This document shows, in pieces, positions 1 to 9,924 of a stretch of DNA of 64,000 bases. Under the pieces are notes generated by a model. That model saw only the letters and a list, made by a program, of their open reading frames with translations. It searched no databases and was not told the DNA's origin. Location of the stretch: the NCBI RefSeq assembly GCF_000143415.4, contig NW_003314263.1, forward strand, positions 3,316,705 through 3,380,704, given 5' to 3'. Each line of letters begins with the position of its first letter. Within the stretch, counting starts at the first letter, position 1. Position numbers and translations under genes: made by a program. This DNA comes from Selaginella moellendorffii. Lineage: Eukaryota; Streptophyta; Lycopodiopsida; Selaginellales; Selaginellaceae.

Positions 1-16
1 GGGGGGGGTTTGCTTC

Positions 17-130
17 ATGGATCCTGGAGCTTCTCCTTCATCCCCGCCTCAGTTCGGGGTGACGATTTTGGGAGCTCAAGATTCTGTTGCTACTGCTGTA
101 GATTTCCTAGCATCTACAGAAGAAATGTAA
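17..130 (+). CDS. possible terminal exon of a gene entering from the left
   Basis: An open stretch of 37 codons ends in TAA at 128-130. The reading (MDPGASPSSPPQFGVTILGA at its start) is rich in Pro and Ser and looks like protein, but no family is recognised. It could be the 3' end of a gene lying mostly outside the window, or chance. No splice signal can be judged because only 16 bases precede it. Confidence 0.2.
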   Translation: MDPGASPSSPPQFGVTILGAQDSVATAVDFLASTEEM

Positions 131-217
131 GAAGAAAAGAGGAGGAAGAAATGATGAAATGATCTTCCTATAAAGAAGAATCTCCATTCAGAAAATTTCC
201 GCTACCATTTTCATATT

Positions 218-1516
218 TTAAATTCCTTCCTTTTGTATCGTCTTTTGGATTTCACAAATGGTGGTGATTGCTAGAAAGAGTCCAGTTCCAGAGCCAATCA
301 CTCCCATCGTATTTGCAGCCACGGAAACAACACCAATGCCAAACCCTCCAAGCGCTGCTGCCACTGGAATGTATCGGTCCAGCTCCTTTCTGGTGTTGGA
401 GCTCCTGTGTCCTGGAATTATCACGCCTTGTTCTTTCCACTTCCTCGCTATATCCTTGGAAGATGACCCTGACAATTCAAGCCACGCCTTAGAGATTAGA
501 GTGCTAGACACCACCGTGAAGACTGAGTAAATGAGAAAATGGAATGGCTCTTGGATCACGCTCTCTGGTGGATGAAAAACCTTGTAAATCATTCCTCCCA
601 AAGCACCCATTGTAAAATTTTCGTAACCAAATACGTGACCCAGGCCTTCGTAAACCTTGCCCACGCTAGCTGCAAGCTGAGTTAAAAACATGATTGGAGT
701 CGTCGCCGTGTAGAACAGCCGGATTGAATGATTCATATAATCGCCCCTTCTGTTTGTCACTCTGATGATCATGTTGAGAGACTGAAGATATAATATCCCA
801 CAAATCATAAGAATCGTCAAGACCATTGTCCAGAGATTTGGGAGGTAGTTTCTGAAGAATGACTGGCGCACTGTCCTCATGTTGAAGCTGGATATCAACC
901 CTCGGATCAATGCTACAACCGAGCCTTCAGGTTCGTTGACTCCTCTAAAGTTGGCGGTGATAGGGCTAAACGCGTGCCAAATCACGTCCTCACAAACGCT
1001 GCATGCAGTGAAAATGGAAATTGCAGACTGCCCAACACCATATCCCTTTTCTAAAACTTCGTCCATGTAGATTAGCATCAAAACTGCTAGAACCAGCTGC
1101 AAGATCACCAATAGCGAGCCAATCATACCAATTGGCCCATACACTCCCCCAACAATGTTTAAGATTGCCAACACCACTGTAAAACACATCCCCGCCATCT
1201 TTTGTAGCTTGTTGATGGAGTCCTTCTCTTTGATGCAAATAATGTTTCCACCAACTAAAAGTTGGATTGCCATACTTGCTGTTGCAATCGGAGCAACACC
1301 CAAATCCATCAGTGTTCTCTGACTTGCGTGCTCCGGGGAGATCCCAAAGAGCGGCAATCTACTGCTAATCATGTAAACAAACACACACAAGCCTGTGTTT
1401 AAGATCCTTGTTTCCAGTGGGATCAACGACTTTGGACTGTCAATCTCCACACTGAAAAGCTTGGTAGCCCCTCTAAACAATCCACTCGCAGCTCCCTTCA
1501 TCGTGGACAAAGCCAT
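218..1516 (-). CDS. SEC61A: Sec61 alpha-like translocon subunit, full length, intronless
   Basis: Encodes 432 residues of the SecY/Sec61-alpha family, the channel-forming subunit that moves nascent proteins into or across the ER membrane. Visible family features are the first membrane segment near residues 31-50 (IPLETRILNTGLCVFVYMI), the LEKGYGVGQSAIS loop, SGSSSKDIA near 349, the cytosolic loop with IPGHR and the ELDRYIP segment near 377-384, followed by the last hydrophobic helices. Canonical eukaryotic Sec61-alpha is about 475 residues; this protein is shorter and clearly divergent, mainly at the N-terminus and in the loops. The whole protein sits in one exon, unusual beside the split genes nearby and compatible with a retrocopy origin (inference). 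The ATG at 1516 follows a TATA-like box by about 35 bases. A close paralogue lies at the other end of the window on the same strand. Confidence 0.9.
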   Translation of the reverse strand: MALSTMKGAASGLFRGATKLFSVEIDSPKSLIPLETRILNTGLCVFVYMISSRLPLFGISPEHASQRTLMDLGVAPIATASMAIQLLVGGNIICIKEKDSINKLQKMAGMCFTVVLAILNIVGGVYGPIGMIGSLLVILQLVLAVLMLIYMDEVLEKGYGVGQSAISIFTACSVCEDVIWHAFSPITANFRGVNEPEGSVVALIRGLISSFNMRTVRQSFFRNYLPNLWTMVLTILMICGILYLQSLNMIIRVTNRRGDYMNHSIRLFYTATTPIMFLTQLAASVGKVYEGLGHVFGYENFTMGALGGMIYKVFHPPESVIQEPFHFLIYSVFTVVSSTLISKAWLELSGSSSKDIARKWKEQGVIIPGHRSSNTRKELDRYIPVAAALGGFGIGVVSVAANTMGVIGSGTGLFLAITTICEIQKTIQKEGI

Positions 1517-1550
1517 GACTTCCTATTTAGGTTTTTCTTTGAATCAGTCC

Positions 1551-1560
1551 ATATTTATAG
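1551..1560 (-). promoter_or_regulatory. TATA box for the Sec61-like gene
   Basis: On the minus strand this reads CTATAAATAT, about 35 bases before the ATG at 1516. That leaves room for only a very short 5' leader. Sequence match only. Confidence 0.45.
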
Positions 1561-1940
1561 AATAACACCAACTACGTTTTATACAAAAGGCTTAGTGAGT
1601 ACCGTTTTACTTAGGAAAAGGGAGATAAGAATATTTGGGTACAGAATCCCCAAATATTCTAACTTGTATTGGATGCAAGATATTATTGTTTCCCAGAGGT
1701 TTTCCTCAAACCGGAGTGATGACATATTAATCCCAGCAAGAAAAACCGTCGGTTTGGTCGGGCAGATGATATTACAGAAATGAACTGCACATTGAGTAAA
1801 AAATGGAGACAAGGAAACAAAGCTTAGCAGACATCTGCGATCTTTTCTGTCGTGATCAGAAGACACCTCTGATCACCAAAAGATCTAAACCTGCCCAACG
1901 AAGCATATTTAGTATCATGGTACAAGCAATTCGCGAGCTC
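1561..1940. other. intergenic, nothing recognised
   Basis: Short reading frames occur on both strands, but none resembles a known protein and no repeat or RNA gene was seen. Confidence 0.4.
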
Positions 1941-1943
1941 ACC

Positions 1944-2925
1944 TTATCCTGAACGCCCGGAACTAGCAAGAACTTGTTCAGTAGCTCTATAAGTTTGTGC
2001 GCTTTCTGCACGGAGCATCTCTTCACTGATGAGAATTCTCTCTCTGACAGTTTTCGAAGCTGGAAGCAGGTTCATAAAAAGGTCCAGGAACTTCGATTTC
2101 CGAGCTACGGTCTGAAGATCAATGCACATATCCCGTGAAGGATTAGCTTACATACCCAGCTACTATCGTCAAAACATTTGAGCGGTAAGAGAAACTTTGC
2201 AAGCCTTTCGCCTCCATCGTCTGCAAGCGGTTCGCAGAAAACCACGAACTGTAAGACATAAGCGCGCATTCATCGCCAATCATTTTGAACAGCAGATCAA
2301 AGTAAAGAGCCATAGCATCTGGAAAAGCGGCGAGAATCGTAAGAAACTACCCGGGAAAATCTTCATCGTCAGTAAGAAAGAGTTTGACGTACCTGATTTT
2401 CTAGTTCTTTTGAGATTTTTGAGCGGGTTTAACGTTCTGAGATATGGTCAGTCGCACCATTCTTCCACACCAGTAGATCTGGCCTCTCGTCTCCAGCTCT
2501 TTGCCCTTCTCTACGTTCTCCTTGGCGGCCTGGTGACCGGAGTCTCCTGAAGTATTGCAGCCGGACTTCGCCGAGAACCCTCCAAGTTCAGCAGGAATGT
2601 GAGTCTTTGGAGGAGTGCATGCTTGAGGAAGAATTTTGTGCTCTGCAATGCGCGCTCCAACCTGGATCGACCGGAACAGCAGCTGAAATGCGACTCGCAA
2701 CCGTGCCTCCCAGAAGTCATCCCCGAGAGAGCATGTTTCTGACAGGAGTTGCATCTCATCCCGGCACGCAGTAATATCCATCGACCAGTGATGCTCCAAA
2801 CAGTACACCACCTTCTGCTTGATCATCGCCGACGGCATTTAAGTCGCCTTCAGTGAATGCCGATAAATCCGAGCAGACTTCGGACCTTGATGAATATTGT
2901 TCTCGAACAGCTCCGCCAGGATGCC
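1944..2925 (-). pseudogene. fragment resembling the giant E3 ligase BIG/UBR4, broken
   Basis: On the minus strand, 2925 down to 2590 reads a protein-like stretch with GPKSARIYRHSLKA, MIKQKVVYCLEHH, LLSETCSLGDDFWEARLR, FQLLFRSIQVGA and QACTPPK. This resembles a conserved region of plant BIG (UBR4 family ubiquitin ligase, about 5000 residues) as I remember it. An in-frame TAA at about 2839 splits it, and bases that would normally join ILP to QACTPPK seem to be missing. Further exon-like pieces follow (2178-2320 and 1969-2120) with plausible donor GTATGT and acceptor CTTCAG. It is far too short for the family and fused upstream to an MSL fragment, so it is a gene fragment. The family assignment is from memory and moderately sure. 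Confidence 0.45.
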
Positions 2926-2929
2926 AGCA

Positions 2930-3395
2930 TGATTGCCTGCTTCCCTGAATGCTTCTTTGTGTTTTCTACAGTCTCCCTGCTTTTCTGTTCGTCGCTGGCT
3001 CACTGTTGGAGGTTTGTCGAATGCTGCACCTATCAAGCTCATGTCTTTAGCCAAACCTTTTAGAGCTGTCTTTGGAGATGCTTTGTTTCGCTGCTTCGAT
3101 AAGAGCGACAGTGGTTTGTCGCCTCCTGCTTCGTATTCCCCGACTCGGCTGCCACTGGCGATGCCTCTACGAGGAGCAACGGCCTGCGATCTTCGTTGGA
3201 CACGTTTCTGTAAGGCGTCTGGCGAGTTTGTACTTCGTCGAATACTCTCTGGGTAGAACGAATAGGAGTGGCAAGTCGGCTGATGACTTTGAGCAGGTTG
3301 ATAGAGATCGGCATCCAGATGAGCTGCGGCCATCGCAAGAACAAACCCTAGAGCTCTCTCCACACGAGAGAGCTCCTAGCTAGCTATTTATACAA
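2930..3395 (-). pseudogene. MSL (MscS-like channel) gene fragment A, C-terminal region
   Basis: On the minus strand the segment around 3320-3150 reads NLLKVISRLATPIRS, then VQTRQTPYRNVSNEDRRP and LLLVEASPVAAESG in one frame. It parallels the last exon of the MSL gene at 53073-56140 (NLLKVISHHNARLATPIRS and RPLLLVDAS). It also keeps the downstream KDMSL.GAAF.KPP motif, but in a second frame. About four residues are missing between VIS and RLATP. There is no channel domain. Near 2930 it runs directly into the BIG-like fragment on the same strand, making a chimeric pseudogene. It preserves a base that the parent locus has lost. Confidence 0.75.
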
Positions 3396-3639
3396 AGGAA
3401 GCGCGCTCGTTGACAACGGACGGCTGGGATTCCTCGCGAAATGCTTTGGCCTTATCCTAATCGCTAAACTTAAATTTAATTTCCAAAATATTCTATAGAA
3501 TATGCCACTGTCCTTTCTGTCTTTCCCCGTTTATTATTTGAAAAATCGAATGCTTTGAAGTCCTATATCGAGCGATCATTTTCTATTCACATTGTAATAT
3601 AAACAGATCCATCAAGTTCTACCAATTATTTTCGGAAAA

Positions 3640-3900
3640 AAATCCAGCTTTGAGATCATCTTTCGTGCTATCAATAATCTCGCGAACATCCTTCTCAGTC
3701 CAATCAAGAGCACCATCTCCAGCAACGATTCGGATCAAACTCTGGAAGAAGAGCTTGGTATGATCGCTAGAACCAGATCCAGGAACTCAGCGTAAACTCC
3801 TTTCGAGGCACGTAAAGCATCCCATGGACGTGCTCCCCGTCTGGATACGTAGCACTCGAGTCCTAGCAATGAGTCCTAGCAGGGGCGATGAGAACTTCGA
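3640..3900 (-). pseudogene. unknown gene fragment, copy 1 of a direct duplication
   Basis: This segment repeats, with many changes, the sequence at 4840-5095: shared stretches include agctttgagatcatcttt, aacgattcggatcaa and taaactcct near the lysine/arginine-rich part. The minus-strand reading is broken by stops where copy 2 is open. No family recognised. Confidence 0.5.
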
Positions 3901-4600
3901 CAAAATGCTCAAGGATGGCACTCGTTTCATCGTTTCATTGCAAAAATCGCAACTTTGATCAGCGAAAAGAAACGTTATACTCACCTCCACACTTTCACAA
4001 CTCGATTGTTCCCCACTTCGACAATGCCGAAAAGAAAATACATATATCCAGTTGTTGCCCCAAGCTTGCAGAAAGATTGGAGCAAAACGACCACTTCTCA
4101 TATTTGCACTGCCATCCTTCTTGGAAACACAAGCTCCAGCTTGATGTAGCAGTATTCTGGTTAAAGAGTTAGCATGCTAAACGTTCCAAACTTCAATGTA
4201 CGCTCCACTCTCAAAACTGTAACAAGATTGCTTAATCCTTGAACTCGTCCGTCACGAACCAAGACCCAGAAGCCATGCTCGGTTTGAGTTTCATCAGAGT
4301 CATCTGCGTCCTGCAAAAACATTTAAGACAAGACGGAAAAGATGAAGGAAAATGTGGAAAGAATAAGACTTATTTCAGCGTCAACTAGTAAGCTCTCAAG
4401 ATGATCATCATCGCCTCCAGCTAACCTTGGTGTTCCACTTTGGTTAATAACGCATTATCACTTCATAAACTGAGGTGCCGTTGTAATATTGGGTTTTGTG
4501 ATTTTGTAAAGGTCCGGAGTTAATGCTCCTTTTGGGATACAAAAGGAAACGCATGAATTCAATAGAATTGTCGAGTCTCACACTGCAGCGTCCAGTGATA
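3901..4600. other. intergenic, nothing recognised
   Basis: Short overlapping frames on both strands without protein-like character. A possible exon-like run near 4250-4320 cannot be assigned. Confidence 0.35.
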
Positions 4601-5200
4601 CGTCAATAATCTCTTCCATGGCAGCACGCAAAGCATCTGAATCCATGGATTGTCCCAATCTTGTCACCAGCAATAGGATTCGCCAGTTCCTCAAGCAGTC
4701 GAACGAATGGATTGTTTGCAATAAAACAACTGTGGTATTTGCTGGGAAGGACATCAATCTTCCGCTGCTTACTTCTTAGATCGCAACAAGATACTACATG
4801 ATCGACCTCATCAGTAGCATTCAAAGACGAAGCTGGATACTTACCAAGAAATGCAGCTTTGAGATCATCTTTGAATCTTTTCCTGGCATTGATAATGTTG
4901 CAAACTTCTTCTCGGTCCAAGCTAGAGCACTAACGATTCGGATCAAGCTCTGAACGAAGAGCTTCGAGTGATCGCATAAACCGGAGCCACGCATTTTCAC
5001 GTTGGGCAGCATAAACTCCTCGCGAGGCAAGTACAACAGACCATGGATGTATTCCCCATTTGGATACGTAGCAGACGAGTCCTTTGAATACTTCGCAGAA
5101 AAGTATGCATTTTTGTAACTTTTTGTTGAAGTTATACTTCTCGTTGGTACAGCAAGAGAATCAATCAGAATGACAACCAAAAATCTACTCACCTTTGCAC
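4600..5200 (-). pseudogene. unknown gene, copy 2 of a direct duplication, frameshifted
   Basis: The minus strand gives a protein-like reading in two frames: PNGEYIHGLLYLPREEFMLP, then SGLCDHSKLFVQSLIRIV, then after a frame change near 4920 INARKRFKDDLKAAFLGKY and LLEELANPIAGDKIGTIHG. The composition and the fact that it is duplicated upstream (3640-3900) argue that it was once coding. I do not recognise the family. The frame change in a continuous exon suggests decay. Confidence 0.4.
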
Positions 5201-5249
5201 TTTTACAGCCGGATTATTCGTCAGCTCTAACCAAGCCAAAGAAGAAATA

Positions 5250-6150
5250 CACACCATACATCCAATCGTATTTGCCCCAAGACTGCAAAAATGGCTGCAA
5301 AAAGATTGATCAAGCTGCAGGAAACAATAGCTGTACTACCTGAATACAAAGCCACGAGACAATCCTCCAATATGTTCTTCGAAGGCCCAGACTTTTTTTG
5401 AGATCTCCATCGCCTGTGTTCATGGACAAGCTTTCAAACAAGAAAAGTAAGACAACACTCTCTCAAAATCTCCAAACGAGCTACCTGAGAATCCTACAAG
5501 TTTTCTCTTGCAAGAACCAATTTTTTCTTGGGCAGCAAACTGCGGAAAAGAAAAAATGGAAGACTTAGAGGCAGAGCCAACCATGAAAAAGGGCTCTTAA
5601 ATTTCTTCGGGCGAAAATTCTTCATCGTGGAACAATGCCACATACTTTATCAGGTCCACAGAAATATGGGAACGGTTGCATGAACTGCATGGCACGTTGA
5701 TGCTCACTCGCATGCAATGCTGGATGATTGGTGAGGATGTTCCTTCACGAGATTGTAGAGCGGTCGAATTGTCATGGCCAGCGACATGGAGCCGGCAAAG
5801 GAATCCAATCCCACAAACCAAAGCATGTAGCGAGATGGACGACGTCACTGAATCCATCGACTTCGCATGTGCGCTCCAAAAATGTTTGACGGATAGCGCA
5901 ATATACGTACTCATTTGATCATTTTATTCGGCTAGCTCTCACTGTTCTTCTTCTTTTTTTTCCTATTTCTTTCAAGAAGACGAATTTTCTTGTACAAATC
6001 ATCGGGAAAAGAAGAAATGGAGACTATTTCTCATTGATTATCTCAAGAGAAATACGGAAATATAATAAGCTTAAGTGAAAAACCTTTTACAAAATTTTAA
6101 GCTCATCTGATTCTCAAACCTTGAGCCTCGCAGCCTTGCAGCCCCAGGAA
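5250..6150. other. unassigned region with one protein-like minus frame
   Basis: A 105-codon minus-strand frame (5597-5914) ends LIKYVALFHDEEFSPEEI and could be a terminal exon, but it overlaps an 80-codon plus-strand frame and neither matches a family I know. The stretch 5880-5965 repeats a sequence found downstream of the RING gene. Confidence 0.25.
5880..5965 (+). repeat. dispersed repeat, copy 1 (partner 9705-9795)
   Basis: The two stretches share gcgcaat.ta.gtactc, then gtttgatc.ttt and tcggctagctctcactgtt followed by a pyrimidine-rich run. They are in the same orientation. Function unknown; probably a small duplicated intron or leader piece. Confidence 0.5.
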
Positions 6151-6158
6151 CATCTTCA

Positions 6159-6690
6159 GTGTCAAGTTTGAATAGCTCATCCGCCTTCAGGTCAACATAT
6201 TCTGACGCAAGAACTATGGTGTTGCAGTTGGAGCAGCTGGATACCTGGACTATCGTCGATGGTGCCTCCATTTACATTGAGAGTCTGGGACCAATTCTCC
6301 AGTGCGTTTCTGACGTGGAATCCAATCACCATGAGTTTGCGAAACAGGGAATCTATGTGTATATGGAGCCCTGGACGCTGCAGGATGCACCAAGGCAGTT
6401 GGCTTGAACATCATGGATATGCGAGATCAATATCCCTACTCCGGAGGAGTTCCCAGATACATCTTTTACTTGGACACAAGCAGACTCAAGAGCCTCATCA
6501 ACAACGCTTTTGCGAATGTCAGCAACGTCTCCGAGTTATTGAAGAATCCTGATAGCAAGTTTTCCAACAAGATTTTACATTATAGATCAGTTCTTTGCTT
6601 TTACTTCTTTCGATACATGCTCTTCTTTTGCAGGTCTCAGCATCCACAAGAAATGGAGGCATCTAGATATAAGGGTGGAAATTAAAAGAG
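6159..6690 (+). pseudogene. unrecognised exon-like sequence
   Basis: Two plus-strand frames look protein-like in turn: one with LRVWDQFSSAFLTWNP near 6270 and another with YSGGVPRYIFYLDTSRLKSL near 6435-6500. The change of frame and lack of a clear start suggest remnants of a spliced or broken gene. No family assigned. Confidence 0.25.
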
Positions 6691-6904
6691 GTTTAATAAA
6701 ACTCCCTTTACCCAAAACTTTAAACACACATTTCATCCCTTAAGCTTGTAAAAAAAGGAAATATTTTAGGTTTTCACTTGTCCTTTCAGCAGAGAAGTCA
6801 ACAAAGATGCTAAACAAGAGTAGCAAAGTGTACAAGGAGCTCCATCTTCTCCAAAACTACCCATTGTTTTGGTTCTCATCCTCCTAGCAGAGTGGCTTCC
6901 AGTT

Positions 6905-7168
6905 TGGAAGTGTGGATGAGTTGAAGCTGTATTTGAAACAGCAACACCCAACTTGTATAAAGTGCAATTAAGGTGAGTGTGGCAACTTTGACTACTTTAA
7001 CAATGACATCGGCCAGCCAAGATATTGCTGCAGTCTGTGCAAGAAAAAATTTACCTATCGTGGAAAAACAAGACCCACCTACATGAAGTGGCCAAGATCA
7101 AGCAGCACTGAGGAAGTTAGCATGGCACATGAGAACAAAAACTCAAGCACACTCCAGTTGAAGACAAG
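6905..7168 (+). pseudogene. Dof-like zinc finger with an internal stop
   Basis: One plus-strand frame reads PTCIKCN, a TAA stop, then GECGNFDYFNNDIGQPRY and CCSLCKKKFTYRGKTRP. Spacing is C-x2-C-x21-C-x2-C if the stop counts as one residue. That spacing, with NN.....QPRY..C..C...(F/W)T.(G/R)G..R, is the signature of the plant Dof DNA-binding domain (TRYWTKGG type). The usual RNVPVGGG end is replaced by RPTYMKW. The stop right after the first Cys pair would remove the finger, so this is a decayed or mis-sequenced Dof-like gene. The frame stays open to a TGA at 7169-7171. Confidence 0.6.
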
Positions 7169-7588
7169 ATGAGAAAGGGTTTGCTAGTCCACGAAAGTCA
7201 AGCGAAGCAGAGTGGTCAACAGGCCGATAAAGCTGGGGCAGCAGACATAGAAGATTTTGACATGGATGACCTGGAAGTGGCTAGAATCATGGCACTGGTC
7301 GAGGAGAATGAAGTCCCAGACGAGGAGGAACACATCCCTCTTGTGTTCCCTGAGGTGGCAGAAATTGTAGTGAGTGACAGAGAGATGACTGAAATTCTAT
7401 TGTCAAATCTCGAGGATGTGGATGATGAGGAGATGCTAGATCTTGTGCTTGAGGAGGTTTTGGAGCAGCCAGAACACAAGGAGGGGTTGGCAAAAATTCA
7501 AATTGGCAATGGGGAAACGAGCCAAATCCTCCAAAAGAATGTGGACAATGAGGATCTTGTGCTTGAGGGGGATTCTCAGGAGGAGTAG
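7169..7588 (+). CDS. acidic hypothetical protein, 139 residues
   Basis: An ATG-led frame overlaps the stop of the Dof-like frame by a shared ATGA. The product is very acidic (runs such as DIEDFDMDDLE and SNLEDVDDEEMLDLVLEEVL) with little hydrophobic core. It could be a frame-shifted tail of the Dof-like gene, since acidic tails are common in transcription factors, or a chance open frame in purine-rich DNA. No domain is seen. Confidence 0.3.
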   Translation: MRKGLLVHESQAKQSGQQADKAGAADIEDFDMDDLEVARIMALVEENEVPDEEEHIPLVFPEVAEIVVSDREMTEILLSNLEDVDDEEMLDLVLEEVLEQPEHKEGLAKIQIGNGETSQILQKNVDNEDLVLEGDSQEE

Positions 7589-7599
7589 GTAGAGGCAAT

Positions 7600-8105
7600 G
7601 GAGGGGGACATTTATTTTGCTCTCGAGCTTGAACAGGATCTCCAGGCCGAAGAAGATAAGCGAAAGGAGGAATCTATAATGCTCTGGAAGATTGAATTGG
7701 AGAAAGTTAAATGTAGTGGTATTTTTAATTTCAAAACAAATCCGTAGGGTAGTATTCTTTGTTGATTGAATCAACAATCAAATCAACATAATTAAGATAG
7801 AAAAATTATAAAAAAAAAAAATACTTCCATGTTTGGTGTAAAATTTATTAATAGTATTAAATTGATTCACAACAAGAATTTTCCACTAGTCCTGAAATCG
7901 TGCCCCAGAAGGAGGCTTTCTGCAAGGTACTTAATTCTTCTCACCTAGATTTTCTTCTTTTTCATGTTGCAGACTGTCGGAAATATGTATCAACAGCTGT
8001 CCGAGGAACTTAGCTGGATCAAGGTTGAAAAGGAGTTGCTTCATCAGAGCTGCGAGAGATCCAAGCAGGAGGTAAATCGAAGCTGGTTAAGGCAGACTTT
8101 TTTTG
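7600..8105. other. intergenic with one possible coiled-coil exon
   Basis: Mostly AT-rich and unremarkable. At 7964-8070, after a TTGCAG that could be an acceptor, the plus strand reads YQQLSEELSWIKVEKELLHQ, heptad-like and possibly an exon. No gene can be built from it. Confidence 0.25.
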
Positions 8106-8114
8106 TGATTCAGT

Positions 8115-8955
8115 TTAAAACACTTGACTTGAGAGCAGGACTGACTTGAAAGATGGCCTACCAGCCGGGACCTGCAAATACATGCTGCGCAGGTGCAAAC
8201 TCCTGCCATGAAGAATCATAATCATAAAAAAGTAAGCAGTGGCAGAGTAAACACTAACCTTCACAGAGAGATATTCTTCGTAGTGGGAGGTGTTCACGAA
8301 GCATGAAACCATGATCTGCATTAAAAGAGAAAAAGAAGAATTAGTAGAACACGAAGATGGTTTCTACCATAAGAGACTGGTTTCACGGGTCAATGTTGTC
8401 AAAGAACAGTTTTCGATGCAACCGTCTAGAGCCCTGCAAAATCTCAAGTTCTAGGAATCATAAGAAGAAATATCAAGATATCTACCTGCATATTCCGATG
8501 ATCGCAACACAGGCTACGGAAGAATGTACTTCGTTCGACTCTTGTCCCGTTCACGTCGCTGATTGAAACACACCACTGTCAGAGCTACAAAGAAAAGAAA
8601 TTCATGAACTATATGTCTCCACCTAGAAGATATTGCGACACAGAAATTTCCTTGGGAAATTCCTTGCGAAGGCCGCGGCATTTCGACAATCTCACGAGCT
8701 GGTTGCAGCGACAAAGAATCCTGCCAAGCACCAATTACCACAAAACAAGCCCGAGAAACCTAGCTTCAGGCTTCAGCCTACTCGTGGACAGAAGGAAGAG
8801 CCCAGCCCCCGGTCTCGATGGAATTTGTACGCTTACACCGGCGGCAACTCCTAATCCATGAGAATTCGAGCTGAGAGAGGAGTAGCGGCATTGTAAACTC
8901 TCGCGTCATACCTTCATCGCGCCATGGAAGAATGGAACCCTAAATTAACAGCCGT
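8115..8955 (-). pseudogene. MSL gene fragment B, 5' half joined to late exons
   Basis: Reading down the minus strand from 8935, the segment matches in order the leader and exon 1 of the MSL gene at 53073-56140 (GAWQDSLSLQ, EMPRP), the end of exon 2, exon 3 (QRRERDKSRTKYIL), the start of exon 4, then a jump to exon 9 (RLHRKLFFDNIDP) and exon 10 (SCFVNTSHYEEYLSVK). Exons 5-8 are missing. Introns between the surviving exons are kept, so it arose by DNA duplication and internal deletion, not from mRNA. Several stops are present. It keeps GAAGAATAT in exon 10 where the main locus has GAAGATAT. Confidence 0.8.
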
Positions 8956-9045
8956 CAGATCATTTTCATCCGCGCCCTCCACTGCTTTACCGTTGGGGTT
9001 TCTCCAGCCGTCAGATCAAGCGCATCGTGACCGTCCGATCCCAAC

Positions 9046-9054
9046 ATATAAGCT
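9046..9054 (+). promoter_or_regulatory. TATA-like box for the RING-finger gene
   Basis: CATATAAGC lies about 40 bases before the ATG at 9092. It favours the 9092 start over the in-frame ATG at 8924, which lies inside DNA derived from the MSL leader. Confidence 0.4.
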
Positions 9055-9091
9055 TGCGAGCGGGGCATTTGTGCTTCTTTGCCGGGCAGCT

Positions 9092-9568
9092 ATGGATGTT
9101 AGGGATGGCGATGGCGATGGCGATCGCGGCGACGGTGAAGGAGAGGCCTGTCCAATCTGTTCCAGCGGCATCTCGGACGTCCACACGGACTGCGGCCACT
9201 GGTTTTGTCTAGAGTGCTTGGTGGAATGGGTGGAGAGCGCGCCATCGATCAGGTCATGCTCCACGGCCAGTACCGAATGGACTTGCCCGCTGTGCCGCCA
9301 CGCGCTCGAGGCATTCGATTTCGATGAGCGATGGAGCGATGGCACCGACCGCGAGGAGCTCCGGCAGCGATTACGCGACTACCAGCAGGAAATATCCGAG
9401 CGTAAGCGCGACCGCGACCGCCGACGAACCCGACGACGATTACGACGATCCCGACGACGATCCGCTGTTGTGGAGGACGAGAACGATGCGGATTGCTACC
9501 CGTGCTTGTTGTTCATCAGCGCGCTCCTCCTCTGGTTTCTTCTCATTGCGACAGGAATTCTAGGCTAG
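9092..9568 (+). CDS. small RING-HC membrane protein, probable E3 ubiquitin ligase
   Basis: Encodes 158 residues from the chosen ATG. An acidic Asp/Gly repeat (from tandem GGCGAT codons) leads into a C3HC4 RING: CPIC, then CGHWFCLEC and, after a loop of about 20 residues, CPLC. A highly charged Arg/Asp segment (RDRDRRRTRRRLRRSRRR) follows, then a single C-terminal hydrophobic anchor (CLLFISALLLWFLLIATGIL). RING-HC proteins with a tail anchor usually act as ubiquitin ligases at the ER or another membrane; substrate unknown. An upstream in-frame ATG at 8924 would add 56 residues, but that part is duplicated MSL leader sequence. The gene is intact and lies between two inverted MSL fragments. Confidence 0.8.
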   Translation: MDVRDGDGDGDRGDGEGEACPICSSGISDVHTDCGHWFCLECLVEWVESAPSIRSCSTASTEWTCPLCRHALEAFDFDERWSDGTDREELRQRLRDYQQEISERKRDRDRRRTRRRLRRSRRRSAVVEDENDADCYPCLLFISALLLWFLLIATGILG

Positions 9569-9704
9569 AAAGGGAGCGACTTGGAGCGAATTCCCAGCCA
9601 GAGGGAGGGGATTTGGAGTCGCTGGGAGCTGCGCTCTCTTCGATCTCCTGGGATTTTGGAGTGGCGATGTTCAAAGCTTCGATCTTTTGGCAGAGGGAAG
9701 AGGT

Positions 9705-9795
9705 AGCGCAATGTAAGTACTCTCTCGTTTATTCGTTTGATCGTTTTCATCGGCTAGCTCTCACTGTTTTTCTTTTTGCCTCTTTCTCGCAGAGT
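9705..9795 (+). repeat. dispersed repeat, copy 2 (partner 5880-5965)
   Basis: Lies in the 3' flank of the RING gene. Shares the tcggctagctctcactgtt core and its flanks with copy 1, same orientation. It may be a 5' leader with GTAAGT donor that travelled with a gene copy (inference). Confidence 0.5.
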
Positions 9796-9924
9796 TACGA
9801 GTAGAAGAAAGAAGAATATTCCCCATCATCCACTTTTTGTATTAAAGCGTAACAATTTTAAGCTTTAGCTAATCTTGTTTAGCGGGGGAGCAAAGAATAT
9901 GCTTGCATTATCCATTTTCTTAGG

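Noticed and set aside
8924-9091. Upstream ATG extending the RING protein by 56 residues
   Set aside because: This part is the MSL leader sequence (also at 56152), and a TATA-like box lies downstream of this ATG.
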